This document shows positions 16,744 through 24,468 of a stretch of DNA of 35,511 bases, piece after piece. The first letter of the stretch is position 1; the number at the start of each line of letters is the position of its first letter. The notes beneath the pieces were generated by a model, which searched no databases, had not been told where the DNA came from, and saw nothing but the letters and a program-made list of their open reading frames with translations. Made by a program: the position numbers and the translations under genes. Source of the stretch: Paracoccus shanxieyensis (GTDB lineage: Bacteria > Pseudomonadota > Alphaproteobacteria > Rhodobacterales > Rhodobacteraceae); assembly GCF_009711265.1 (NCBI RefSeq), contig NZ_WMII01000003.1, forward strand, positions 293,694-329,204, written 5' to 3'.

Positions 16744-18914
16744 TTCGGCAGCTTTGCGAAAGCCTGCACCAGCGCGTGATCTTCCAGCATGGCCAGCTTT
16801 TCAGCCTCGGTCAGGAAGCTCAGCGCCTCGGCCTGATGCGCGGCATGGGCGATCTTGGCCCCGGCGGAGATGGCGTCAAGCCGCGTCGCCGCCGGTCCGA
16901 CCGGCCCCCCGGCCCGCAGAAGCGAGGCGACACGGGCCTGCATCGCGGGATCGCTGCCGATGGCCGCGATGCCGTCGCGCGGCTGCGTCGTGCTGGCAAT
17001 GCGATAGCTGAGCGCGTTGGCGGCGGTCAGGATCTCGGGCGGCACGCGCTCTTCGGGCGTCACCAGAAGTCCATGCCGCCGCGCCCACCGGCCAAAGACC
17101 GGGCTGGCCGACCAGCGCGAGGTCAGAGGCGACAGGATCAGCCCGGCAAGGATCGGCGACAGCCAGACCAGTTGCGATGGAGAGAAGATGCCCAGCACGA
17201 TCAGCGTGCCCAATCCCAGCAGCACATGGCGCGAATGGCGGCGCAGCACGACGCGCCATGGTGGCATCTGGCCGGCGCGGACCTGCGCCTCCCATCCGCT
17301 GTCGCGGCCGCGCAGGATGTCGAAGATCTGCCGCGACTGGATCAGCATCTGCACCGGCGCGATCAGCGCCGACAGCAGGATCTCGAAAAAGGCCGAGGCC
17401 AGCAGCCGCACCGGACCGCCTGCGTTGCGGGCCAGCGGGCGCGACCATGCCCGCAGGATGCCGATGAATTTCGGCACCAGCAGGAAGGACATGGCGGCAA
17501 CGAACAGCCACAGCATCCGAACCGGATCGAAGACCGGCCATTCCGGGAAAAGCTGATAGGTCTGCGGGAAGTAATCGGGCCGCGACAGCAGCACATTCGC
17601 CGTCAGCGCCAGCCCGACAAGGATCATCGCCAGCCAGATCGGCGACATCAGGAAGCCGAAGATGCCGATGATGAAATGCGCCCGGTTGGTCCATGTGAAG
17701 CCGCGCGAAAAGATCAGCCGGGCGTGCTGCAGGTTGCCCTGCGCCCAGCGGCGTTCGCGCACGGCCATGTCCAGAAGCGTCGGCGGGCTGCCCTCGAAGC
17801 TGTCGCGCAGGTCGTGATCCAGCCGCACCTTCCATCCGGCGCGGCGCAGCAGCGCGGCCTCGACGAAGTCATGGCTGAGGATATGGCCGCCAAAGGGCGG
17901 ACGGCCGGGAAATTCCGGCAGGCCGCAGCATTGCGCGAAGGCCGAGACCCGGATCAGCGCGTTATGGCCCCAGAAATTGCCGCTGTCGCCCGACCATGCC
18001 GACACGCCCCGCGCAATGGCCGGGCCATAGATGCGCCCGGCAAACTGCGTCAGGCGGGCAAAGATCGACTGCCCGCCGACCAGCATCGGCATGGTCTGCA
18101 AAAGGCCGATGGCCGGATCGGCATTCATCCGGGCCGATAGCGTCTTGATGGTCGTCGCACCGATGATGCTGTCGGCGTCCAGCACCACCATCTGGTCATA
18201 GCGCCCGCCCCAGCGCATGACGAAATCGGCGACGTTGCCCGCCTTGCGGCCCTTGTTGTCATGCCGCCTGCGATACCAGACCGGCACCGGAGAAATGTCG
18301 CGAAGTCTGCTGATTGCCAGCATTTCCTCGAAAACCGGGACGGGTTTGCGGCTGTCGGACAGCACGAAGATCTCGGCCCTGTCGCCAAGGCCCACACGGT
18401 AGAGATCGCGCGCCAGCGCGGCCAGAAGCCCGGCGGTCTCGGCACTGTTTTCGTTATAGACCGGCATGACGACCGCGATGGTCGCATTGTTCGGCCCGGC
18501 CGGCGTCTTGGGCGTGCGGGCCAGAAAGCCCGCGATCATCGAGGTGAAGGAAAAGCCGACCCAGGTAAAGGTCAGCGCAAAAAACACCTGCAGCACCATC
18601 TGCAGCAGCGTCGGATTGGGGCCAAAGACCGCATTCATCTGCTGCCAGCCGGTCCATGCGATGACAGCAGCCCCGCCAAAGGCCACCAGCCGCGCCAGAA
18701 TGGTCAGCGGATGCGGCCAACCCGCATCCGGCCCGTGCGGCGGGCGGCCACGCAGGTTCTGCTCGGGCATGTCCAGGGGCTGCTCGGGCGGGGTAGCCGG
18801 GCCTCCGGGCAGGTCGATCTGCAGGGATTGCCAGCGTGCATCCTCGGACAATCCCAGCAAGGCCGGGTCCGCGGAAGGTTCAAGCGGGTCGTGCGTCAGG
18901 TCTTTATCGTTCAC
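16740..18914 (-). CDS. opgH: Glucan biosynthesis glucosyltransferase H
   Basis: About 724 residues from a GTG start at 18914, four nucleotides after the opgG stop; an upstream ATG (18972-18974) would overlap opgG by 56 nt and adds an Arg/Lys-rich leader, so I prefer the GTG. It is an inner-membrane family-2 glycosyltransferase that polymerises UDP-glucose into the beta-1,2 backbone of osmoregulated periplasmic glucans. Transmembrane segments lie at about 69-90 and 104-132. The cytoplasmic domain contains VVMPVYNEN (148-156), LSDSRK (185-190), LDADS (245-249, the DxD site), SHDF (347-350) and RERRWAQGN (386-394), the equivalents of the D,D,D,QxxRW motif. Further membrane segments follow. It is shorter than E. 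coli OpgH (847 residues), mainly at the N-terminus. Confidence 0.9.
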   Translation of the reverse strand: MNDKDLTHDPLEPSADPALLGLSEDARWQSLQIDLPGGPATPPEQPLDMPEQNLRGRPPHGPDAGWPHPLTILARLVAFGGAAVIAWTGWQQMNAVFGPNPTLLQMVLQVFFALTFTWVGFSFTSMIAGFLARTPKTPAGPNNATIAVVMPVYNENSAETAGLLAALARDLYRVGLGDRAEIFVLSDSRKPVPVFEEMLAISRLRDISPVPVWYRRRHDNKGRKAGNVADFVMRWGGRYDQMVVLDADSIIGATTIKTLSARMNADPAIGLLQTMPMLVGGQSIFARLTQFAGRIYGPAIARGVSAWSGDSGNFWGHNALIRVSAFAQCCGLPEFPGRPPFGGHILSHDFVEAALLRRAGWKVRLDHDLRDSFEGSPPTLLDMAVRERRWAQGNLQHARLIFSRGFTWTNRAHFIIGIFGFLMSPIWLAMILVGLALTANVLLSRPDYFPQTYQLFPEWPVFDPVRMLWLFVAAMSFLLVPKFIGILRAWSRPLARNAGGPVRLLASAFFEILLSALIAPVQMLIQSRQIFDILRGRDSGWEAQVRAGQMPPWRVVLRRHSRHVLLGLGTLIVLGIFSPSQLVWLSPILAGLILSPLTSRWSASPVFGRWARRHGLLVTPEERVPPEILTAANALSYRIASTTQPRDGIAAIGSDPAMQARVASLLRAGGPVGPAATRLDAISAGAKIAHAAHQAEALSFLTEAEKLAMLEDHALVQAFAKLPK

Positions 18915-18918
18915 ATCG

Positions 18919-20481
18919 CTACTCGCGCGTCCAGCGTGCGATCCAGGTTTCGCTGAGCGGACCTTCAGGCCCATTCAGAACCGCGGAAATGTCTGCAAGT
19001 TTCCCGCCATCGGGAAGATATTCAAAGGCCAGCCGCATCCGCCCCTGTTCGGGCAGGCGCAGCAGATAGCTGTGGCCGATGCTGCCCGACGACGCCTTGA
19101 CCTGCGGCACCGGATCGTCAGGGCCGAACATGTCCAGATCGAAGTCGATGACATAGGTGCGCGAGGCGGGGTTGTTCACCGCCTGCCCCGACATGGTTTC
19201 GACGATCCGGGCAATCGGCGCGCTGTCCGGCGGCTCGGGCGCGAAGCTGAGCATATAGTTGTAATCATAGCGGTTTCCGGGCCGCAGCGTGTCCGTCGGC
19301 TGCCAGAACGACACGATATTGTCGTTGAATTCGTTCTGCACCGGGATCTCGACCAGTGTGACCGTGCCCTTGCCCCAGTTGTCCTGCGGCTGGATCCATG
19401 CCGAGGGACGCTTTTCATATCGCGCCTCGGCATCCTGATAGGCGTCGAAGCTGCGGGCGCGCTGCGCCAGACCGAAGCCCAGCGGATCCTGATCCATGAA
19501 GGCCGAGGTCTGCAGCGTCGAATGGCCCGACAGCACGCGCCACAGCCGCTGTTCGCTGCCGTTCAGCATCTGCAACCCGTCGCTGTCATGCACGGCGGGG
19601 CGGTAATCATCGACCCGCGTGCGGTCGGTCGGGCCGAACCAATACATCGAGGTCAGCGGCGCGATTCCAATATTGTTCATGTCCACACGCGGGAACAGCG
19701 CGACGCGGGTGTCAAACACCGTCTCGGCGCCCGGCGTGATGCGGAATTCAAACGCGCCCGAGACCGACCGGCTGTCCAGCAGCGCGTGGATCAGCACATA
19801 GCGGTCCTGTTCGCTGGGCTTGTGGATCCAGAAGCCGCGAAACAGCGGGAATTCCTCGCCCTCGGGCGTGCCTGTGCCGATGGCAAGGCCGCGGGCCGAG
19901 ACGCCGTAAAGCGTCCGGCGCGCCACGCCGCGGAAATAACTGGCGCCCTGAAAGACGACGAATTCATCCATCACATCGGGCCGGTTCAGCGGTGCGCGCA
20001 GGCGGAACCCGGAAAAGCCCATATTGCCGATCGTGTCGTAATCGACGCCATCGGGGAATTGCGCCGGATCGAATTCAAACATGTGCGGATCGAACTTGAC
20101 CGGCAGCACCACGCCATTGTCGACAAGGCTGACATCCACCGGCTCGTGGAAGATCGCGCCGGGCGGCAGCAGATCCAGCGCGAAATCGCGGCTGCCCAGC
20201 CACGGGTCGCGGTCGCGGCGGAAACGGATGCCGCGATACTGGTCGTAATTCAGGTTGCCGAAGCTGCCCACCAGTTCGGCATCGCGGTAGGCATAGCTGC
20301 GCGAGGCCAGATCCTGCGCCATGGCCGCGACATCGTCAAAGCCGAAGGGCTTGGCCGGCTGCTGGGCGGGCTGGGCTTCGGGCGTGGGCTGGGCTGGGGC
20401 CTCTTGTGCAAAGGCCGCACCAAGGGTGCTTGCAGCGCCAAGCGCTGCACCGGCTGAGATCACGAATTCACGACGATGCAT
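18919..20481 (-). CDS. opgG: Periplasmic glucan biosynthesis protein, OpgG/OpgD family
   Basis: 520 residues. OpgG-family proteins act in the periplasm on the glucan backbone made by OpgH. The N-terminus MHRREFVISAGAALGAA is a twin-arginine leader with cleavage likely after AFA (residue 25); Tat export is a feature of the OpgD branch, so OpgG and OpgD cannot be separated by eye. Conserved stretches include YDQYRGIRFR (79-88), PVDVSLVDNG, and QGASYFRGVARRTLYGVSARGLAI in the middle of the chain. AGGA lies before the ATG. It is the first gene of the run opgG-opgH-opgC-fhs-nadD-dacB. The R. sphaeroides operon also carries opgI, which is absent here. Confidence 0.92.
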   Translation of the reverse strand: MHRREFVISAGAALGAASTLGAAFAQEAPAQPTPEAQPAQQPAKPFGFDDVAAMAQDLASRSYAYRDAELVGSFGNLNYDQYRGIRFRRDRDPWLGSRDFALDLLPPGAIFHEPVDVSLVDNGVVLPVKFDPHMFEFDPAQFPDGVDYDTIGNMGFSGFRLRAPLNRPDVMDEFVVFQGASYFRGVARRTLYGVSARGLAIGTGTPEGEEFPLFRGFWIHKPSEQDRYVLIHALLDSRSVSGAFEFRITPGAETVFDTRVALFPRVDMNNIGIAPLTSMYWFGPTDRTRVDDYRPAVHDSDGLQMLNGSEQRLWRVLSGHSTLQTSAFMDQDPLGFGLAQRARSFDAYQDAEARYEKRPSAWIQPQDNWGKGTVTLVEIPVQNEFNDNIVSFWQPTDTLRPGNRYDYNYMLSFAPEPPDSAPIARIVETMSGQAVNNPASRTYVIDFDLDMFGPDDPVPQVKASSGSIGHSYLLRLPEQGRMRLAFEYLPDGGKLADISAVLNGPEGPLSETWIARWTRE

Positions 20482-20532
20482 CGACTGATCCTGTTAGTCG
20501 GCCCCGTGGGACCATAATTTCGCTGCGGATGT

Positions 20533-20550
20533 GACATTGCGACGACATTG
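20533..20550 (-). promoter_or_regulatory. 11-bp-period direct repeat upstream of opgG
   Basis: The minus strand carries CAATGTC twice, 11 bp apart (CAATGTC-N4-CAATGTC), centred about 60 nt before the opgG start. One helical turn between tandem half-sites is the usual layout for OmpR/PhoB-family regulators; TGTC repeats spaced by 11 bp recall PhoB boxes, but the match is partial. No binding protein can be named from sequence alone. Confidence 0.4.
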
Positions 20551-20582
20551 TGGCAAGCCTTTTCACCGCGATTTGGCAAGCC
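20551..20582. repeat. Pair of 9-bp direct repeats in the opgG upstream region
   Basis: TGGCAAGCC occurs at 20551-20559 and again at 20574-20582, 23 bp apart, just upstream (in the opgG direction) of the 11-bp-period repeat. They could be a regulator site or form part of overlapping promoter elements. Confidence 0.4.
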
Positions 20583-20610
20583 CTTGCCCATAGTTGATCG
20601 AATCTTCCCA

Positions 20611-20648
20611 AAAGACAAAGGGGCACGACCCAACGGTCGCGCCCCTTT
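20611..20648 (-). terminator. Rho-independent terminator of the secreted PepSY/GPRE gene
   Basis: A long stem, AAAGGGGC-x-CGACC with GGTCG-x-GCCCCTTT (20617-20648), has one mismatch and a 4-nt loop, CAAC. On the minus strand it is followed by GTCTTTTGG, a short T-rich tract. It starts 19 nt after the stop of the PepSY/GPRE gene and separates it from opgG. Confidence 0.75.
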
Positions 20649-20667
20649 GAAGTTCCTTGGTTAATGG

Positions 20668-21525
20668 TCAGCGGTTCAGTTCGCGCAAGACCTTGCCGTC
20701 GCGGCCCAGTTCGACCAGAACCGGCTCGCCTTCGGGGTTGGTTGCCTGCGCCACGGTGACCTGCCCCTGCTGCAGGATTTCGCCGACGCCGGTATAGCCC
20801 GCCTCGGTCAGGCTGGCGCGGATTTCCTCGGCTGCCAAGGGCTGGCCACGCACCGGCCCGCGCCCTTCGCGCGGCCCATCTTCGCGGGGTCCACCTTCAC
20901 GAGGCCCACCTTCACGGGGGCCCTCACCACGGGGGCCACGCTCACCGGGGCCATGATCGCGGCCATGGCCTTCGCGCGGGCCGTGGCCATCCTTGCCGGG
21001 CTTGCCATCCTTGCCGGGTTTGCCGTCTGGACCGCGCATTCCCGGGCCACGATCCTCGCCGCGACCAAAGCGCAGAAGCGTGCCATCCTCGGCAAAGACC
21101 GCGCGGATGTCGTTGGATTGTGCGTCCTCACCGGCCAGCATGATGCCGCGCCCGCCAAGAAACACCGCGTCGATGCGGCTGAGTTCGCCAAAGACCGCCT
21201 CGCTGCGCACCGCCTGCGGCACCAGACGCTCGATCAGGGCGGCAGGCAGGGCTGCATCCTCGCCCTCGGCGCGCAGGCCGCGCAACTCGCCCGCCTCGTT
21301 CAGCATCGCGCCGATCCGGGTGCCGTCCTGCAACTGCCCCTCGATCCGCATCCCATGGCGCGAGGGCTTGCCCGTCACCTCGCCCAGACCCGCATCGCGC
21401 AGCACCTGCGGCAGTTCGACCGGCACCGCCGCGCCGCCCTCGGGCGTGCTTTCGGCCAGAACGGGGCCTGCCAGCGCCGTCATCATTGCGGCAGCCGCCA
21501 CCATCGAAAAGGGAAATCTGCTCAT
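20668..21525 (-). CDS. Secreted PepSY-like protein with GPRE-rich low-complexity linker
   Basis: 285 residues. A clear signal peptide (FSMVAAAAMMTALAGPVLA) is cut after residue 24. Residues about 36-150 resemble PepSY-type alpha/beta modules (LPQVLRDAGLGEVTGKPSRHG, IGAMLNEAGELRGLRAEGED). Residues 158-228 are almost entirely Gly, Pro, Arg, Glu, Asp, Lys and His, with a collagen-like start (GPDGKPGKDGKPGKDG) and then repeated GPREGGPREG units. A second PepSY-like module (residues 229-285, LAAEEIRASLTEAGYTGVGE to VELGRDGKVLRELNR) ends the chain. PepSY domains act as protease inhibitors or signal-modulating periplasmic domains. The gene is divergent from a PepSY/response-regulator/kinase operon, so it is a good candidate target or modulator of that system. 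Confidence 0.7.
   Translation of the reverse strand: MSRFPFSMVAAAAMMTALAGPVLAESTPEGGAAVPVELPQVLRDAGLGEVTGKPSRHGMRIEGQLQDGTRIGAMLNEAGELRGLRAEGEDAALPAALIERLVPQAVRSEAVFGELSRIDAVFLGGRGIMLAGEDAQSNDIRAVFAEDGTLLRFGRGEDRGPGMRGPDGKPGKDGKPGKDGHGPREGHGRDHGPGERGPRGEGPREGGPREGGPREDGPREGRGPVRGQPLAAEEIRASLTEAGYTGVGEILQQGQVTVAQATNPEGEPVLVELGRDGKVLRELNR
20842..21054 (-). repeat. Tandem low-complexity coding repeat (GPRE-rich)
   Basis: This codes for residues 158-228 of the secreted PepSY protein. Near-identical units of about 15 nt, coding GPREG, recur four to five times between about 20855 and 20930, preceded by GKPGKDG units. Such arrays expand and contract by slippage, so the linker length probably varies between strains. 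Confidence 0.8.
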
Positions 21526-21594
21526 TGTCCGGTGTCCTGTTTATCAACCATCGAAGCCGAGGCCTCATGAGAATCACCTCTACATCGCCCGTCA

Positions 21595-21611
21595 CCAACC
21601 ATTCGCCAACC
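21595..21611 (+). promoter_or_regulatory. 11-bp-period direct repeat, possible response-regulator box
   Basis: CCAACC occurs at 21595-21600 and at 21606-21611, exactly 11 bp apart, in the 130-nt divergent region between the secreted PepSY gene and the PepSY/two-component operon. This spacing suits tandem binding by the OmpR-type regulator encoded 450 nt downstream. The half-site is short, so chance is possible. Confidence 0.35.
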
Positions 21612-21655
21612 CGTCATTTGGCTTTCGTTGGGATTTCCACAGCTACACCGGGACC

Positions 21656-22060
21656 ATGACGCTGCGCCCGCCCCTTGCCTTTCGCACCCTGCCCGTTCTT
21701 GCGGGCGCGCTGGCGCTTGCGCTGATCTGGCATCATCCGCCGATGGCCGCCCCGCGCGGCATGGCCATTCCGCCCGAAAGCTTCGACATGCCCACGGATC
21801 CGGGCTTTCGCGTCATTCCCCTGCATGAGGCGGCCAAGATCGCGCGCAAACGCTTTCGCGGGCGGCTGATCGCGGCGCAGCTCAGCCCGCCCGATCCCGC
21901 CGAACGCGCACGCGGGGTTGAACTCGTGCATGAACTGCGCCTCTTGACGCCCGAGCGCGATGTGCTGCTGATCCGGCTGGATGCGCGCACCGGCGCATTT
22001 CTGGAAGTCGCCGGGGCCGGACTGGTCAAGGCGCGGCGCGGCAATGAGGACAGCGAATGA
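21656..22060 (+). CDS. Small PepSY-domain membrane or periplasmic protein
   Basis: 134 residues from ATG 21656, chosen because it places a hydrophobic leader (residues 9-25, FRTLPVLAGALALALIW) at the N-terminus; the ribosome site (GGGA) is weak. The body (FRVIPLHEAAKIARKRFRGRL to LLTPERDVLLIRLDARTGAFLEVAG) follows the PepSY pattern of one helix and a short beta sheet. The stop overlaps the start of the response regulator (ATGA). Small PepSY proteins coded next to two-component systems are frequent and are thought to tune the sensor; that role is inferred here. Confidence 0.75.
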   Translation: MTLRPPLAFRTLPVLAGALALALIWHHPPMAAPRGMAIPPESFDMPTDPGFRVIPLHEAAKIARKRFRGRLIAAQLSPPDPAERARGVELVHELRLLTPERDVLLIRLDARTGAFLEVAGAGLVKARRGNEDSE

Positions 22061-22719
22061 AATGCCTGATCGTCGAGGATGACCCGGTTCTGGCCGGGCA
22101 GCTTGCGCAAGCCATGGCCGATGGCGGCTTTACCTGCGACATCGCCGCCGACGGCACGCAGGGCGAATATCTGGGCGCGACGGAAAGCTATGCGCTGTCG
22201 ATTCTGGATCTGGGCCTGCCCGGAATGCCCGGGATCGAGGTGCTGACGCGCTGGCGCGATCAGGGCGTGACCATGCCCGTGCTGATCCTGACCGCGCGCG
22301 GCGACTGGACCGACAAGGTCGCGGGTTTTCGCGCCGGGGCCGATGATTACGCCGTGAAACCCTTCCGGCTCGAAGAGGTGGTGATCCGCGCCCAGACGCT
22401 GGTGCGGCGCGCCGCAGGTCATGCGCAGGCCGTCATCAAGGCGGGGCCGCTGCATCTGGACAGCCAGCTTGGCGTCATCACCCGCAATGGCATGGCGCTG
22501 AAGCTGACCGGCTTCGAGACCCGCATCCTGTCCTATCTGATCCACCATCAGAACCGCATCGTCAGCCGCACCGAACTGTCGGAACATCTGTATGATTCCG
22601 CCGCCGACCGGGATTTCAAATCCATCGAGGTGGTGATCGGCCGCCTGCGCAAGAAGATCGGTGAGGGCCTGATCGAGACCCGGCGCGGCGAGGGCTATAT
22701 CCTGCGGGCCGGGGGATGA
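22057..22719 (+). CDS. OmpR/PhoP-family response regulator
   Basis: 220 residues. The receiver domain shows the acidic pocket EDD at 7-9, the phosphorylated Asp51 (ILDLGLPG), Thr79 (ILTA) and Lys101 (VKPF). The C-terminal winged helix (about 125-218) contains LKLTGFETRILSYLIHHQNR, SRTELSEHLYD, FKSIEVVIGRLRKKIG and TRRGEGYIL, all standard for OmpR-type DNA-binding domains. The start overlaps the PepSY gene and the stop overlaps the kinase gene (both ATGA), making a three-gene unit. It most resembles the PhoP/QseB/BasR branch. Its targets probably include the divergent PepSY gene. Confidence 0.95.
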   Translation: MKCLIVEDDPVLAGQLAQAMADGGFTCDIAADGTQGEYLGATESYALSILDLGLPGMPGIEVLTRWRDQGVTMPVLILTARGDWTDKVAGFRAGADDYAVKPFRLEEVVIRAQTLVRRAAGHAQAVIKAGPLHLDSQLGVITRNGMALKLTGFETRILSYLIHHQNRIVSRTELSEHLYDSAADRDFKSIEVVIGRLRKKIGEGLIETRRGEGYILRAGG

Positions 22720-24026
22720 GATTTCCGGACTCGATCCGGGCAAGGCTGATCGGCCTGTCGGCGGTGCTGATCGGCGTGGCGCTGGTCGCGGGCTATCTGG
22801 CGATTGCCGGGATCCTTGACCGCTTCATCACCGACCGTTTCGACGCCGAGGCCGAGGCGGTGGCCGATGCCCTGATCGCCGGCGCCACGGTCGATGCCGA
22901 GGGGCGGCTTGTCGCAGGCCCTGCCCCCTCGGATCCGCATTTCGACATGCCGCTGTCGGGCTGGTTCTGGCAATTGTCGCAAGACGGCATCGCCGTCGCC
23001 AAGTCGCGGTCCTTGTTCGACAATGTGCTGAACGCGCCGGATGCCGATTTCGTCGGCGGGCGCGGGCTCGGCCCCTCGGAGGAGGCGCTGCGGGTCACGC
23101 GCCATGTCTTCACCCTGCCCGATACCCCCTCGGCGCTGGCCGTGGTGGTGACCGCGCCCCGCGCCGAGATCGACGCCAGCATGTCCCTGCTGCGGCGGCC
23201 TCTGGCGATCTCGCTGTCGGTGCTGGGGCTGGCGCTGGCACTGGCCAGCGTGGTGCAGGTCGCGGCGGGGTTGCGCAGTCTGGACAGGCTGGGCCGCGAT
23301 CTGCGCGCCATCCGCGCCGGCCGGGCCGAGGCGCTGCCTTTGCCCCCGGTGTCGGAATTGCGGCCCATGGCCTCCGAGATCAACGGCCTGCTGGAACAGA
23401 ACCGTGCCGTGCTGTCGCGGGCGCGCGAGCATGTCGGCAATCTGGCGCATTCGCTGAAGACGCCGCTTGCCGCGCTGGATAACAGCCTGCCGCCGGATCA
23501 CCCCGGACATGCGCTGGTGGCGCGGATGGACCGCCAGATCGGTTGGCATCTGCGCCGCGCCCGCAGTTCCGGCGCGCCGCGCGTGCTGGGCCAGCGCACG
23601 CCGGTCGCGCCCGTGGTCGATGACATCCTGATGGTCCTGCGCAGCCCGATCCGCGAATCCGGCCTGACGGTCGAACGCGACCTGCCCGCCGATCTGGCCT
23701 TTGCCGGCGAACGTCAGGATCTTGAGGAAATGCTGGGAAATCTGGTCGAAAACGCGGTGAAATGGTCCAATCGCCGCATCCGCATCTCTGCCCGCCCCGC
23801 GGCGCCCATGCTGCATGTCACCATCGCCGATGACGGCCCCGGCATGAGCGACGAGGACCACGCCATCGCCATGGCCCGAGGCGGGCGGCTGGATGAGGCC
23901 GGGCCGCCCGGCTCGGGGCTGGGGCTGGCCATCGTCGCCGATCTGGCCGCCCTGCATGGCGGCAAGCTGCGTCTGGAACGGGCGGAGATCGGCGGCCTTG
24001 CCGCGACACTGGTGCTGCCCGCCTGA
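22716..24026 (+). CDS. PhoQ-type sensor histidine kinase
   Basis: 436 residues. A first transmembrane segment (11-35) and a second (about 163-187) flank a periplasmic sensor of about 125 residues with FDMPLSGWFWQLS near 76-88. A HAMP-like region follows at 185-235. The phosphorylated His245 sits in LAHSLKTPL, the HxLKTPL variant seen in PhoQ-like kinases. The catalytic domain shows the N box GNLVENAVKW (341-350), the G1 box ADDGPGM (371-377) and the G2 box GSGLGLAIV (399-407). It begins inside the response-regulator stop codon. The sensed signal is not evident; cation, antimicrobial peptide or envelope stress are typical for relatives. Confidence 0.93.
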   Translation: MRFPDSIRARLIGLSAVLIGVALVAGYLAIAGILDRFITDRFDAEAEAVADALIAGATVDAEGRLVAGPAPSDPHFDMPLSGWFWQLSQDGIAVAKSRSLFDNVLNAPDADFVGGRGLGPSEEALRVTRHVFTLPDTPSALAVVVTAPRAEIDASMSLLRRPLAISLSVLGLALALASVVQVAAGLRSLDRLGRDLRAIRAGRAEALPLPPVSELRPMASEINGLLEQNRAVLSRAREHVGNLAHSLKTPLAALDNSLPPDHPGHALVARMDRQIGWHLRRARSSGAPRVLGQRTPVAPVVDDILMVLRSPIRESGLTVERDLPADLAFAGERQDLEEMLGNLVENAVKWSNRRIRISARPAAPMLHVTIADDGPGMSDEDHAIAMARGGRLDEAGPPGSGLGLAIVADLAALHGGKLRLERAEIGGLAATLVLPA

Positions 24027-24071
24027 GGCTGTCGGCTGGGTGGGCGCGCTGGTGGACATGTGTGCTGGCCC

Positions 24072-24100
24072 TTGCCCAGCCCGCACGCTTGCGCTAGGTG
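24072..24100 (+). promoter_or_regulatory. Possible promoter of tRNA-Ser
   Basis: TTGCCC (24072-24077) is followed after 17 nt by TAGGTG (24095-24100), with transcription then expected just before the tRNA at 24110. The -10 match is weak. Confidence 0.3.
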
Positions 24101-24109
24101 CCTCCGGTC

Positions 24110-24199
24110 GGAGGAGTGGCAGAGTGGTTTAATGCACCGGTCTTGAAAACCGACGTGGGGGTAACTCCACCGTGGGTTCGAATCCCACCTCCTCCGCCA
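24110..24199 (+). tRNA. tRNA-Ser (anticodon UGA)
   Basis: The acceptor stem GGAGGAG pairs with CTCCTCC (24189-24195), followed by discriminator G and an encoded CCA (24197-24199). The anticodon stem ACCGGT/ACCGA region frames the loop CTTGAAA with anticodon TGA. A long variable arm (GTGGGGGTAACTCCAC) and the T loop GGTTCGAATCC are present, as required for a type II serine tRNA. It lies at the left edge of the putative island. Confidence 0.97.
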
Positions 24200-24225
24200 C
24201 TTGCCCCCGCGAAAGCGTTCTCCTG

Positions 24226-24247
24226 ATCCGGCTCCGGCCGGATTTTT
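24226..24247 (+). terminator. Rho-independent terminator after tRNA-Ser
   Basis: A 7-bp stem ATCCGGC/GCCGGAT with loop TCCG is followed by TTTTT (24243-24247). It is 27 nt beyond the CCA end of the tRNA. Confidence 0.8.
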
Positions 24248-24468
24248 CCGTTGTTTTCGAGGGTTATGCGGGAGGGGCTGAGCACTGGCCCTTGCGCCGA
24301 GAGGCCCGGAAGCGGTCTCTCAGGGCCGATATTCTCCGGACCTGTTGCCTGCGGTGATTTGGTGAATTTCGCCCAGCACGCTGAAGGGTTACGATTTTTG
24401 GCCGCGCACAGCCTGTCGTGTTTCGAGAATCCAACCGGGCGGCGACCGGAACCCACATCCAAATTCCG
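24248..24468. other. Island left-end spacer, no gene seen
   Basis: About 220 nt between the tRNA terminator and the stop of the HNH gene. Frames here have no ribosome site and no family resemblance; one minus-strand frame is only the antisense of the tRNA. I see no integrase remnant and no repeat. Confidence 0.5.

Noticed and set aside
20842..21054. Short tandem repeats that might suggest a CRISPR-like array
   Set aside because: The units are about 15 nt, contiguous, in frame with a secreted protein, and have no unique spacers.
24101..24114. Perfect palindrome CCTCCG-GT-CGGAGG touching the first bases of tRNA-Ser
   Set aside because: Half of it is the acceptor strand of the tRNA itself; the other half may be chance or a 5'-leader hairpin. 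There is no further support for a regulatory or attachment role.
24094..24462. Minus-strand frame of 122 residues reading GGGGIRTHGGVTPTSVFKTG
   Set aside because: This peptide is the antisense translation of the tRNA-Ser gene plus flank, a well-known false protein in databases. There is no ribosome site.
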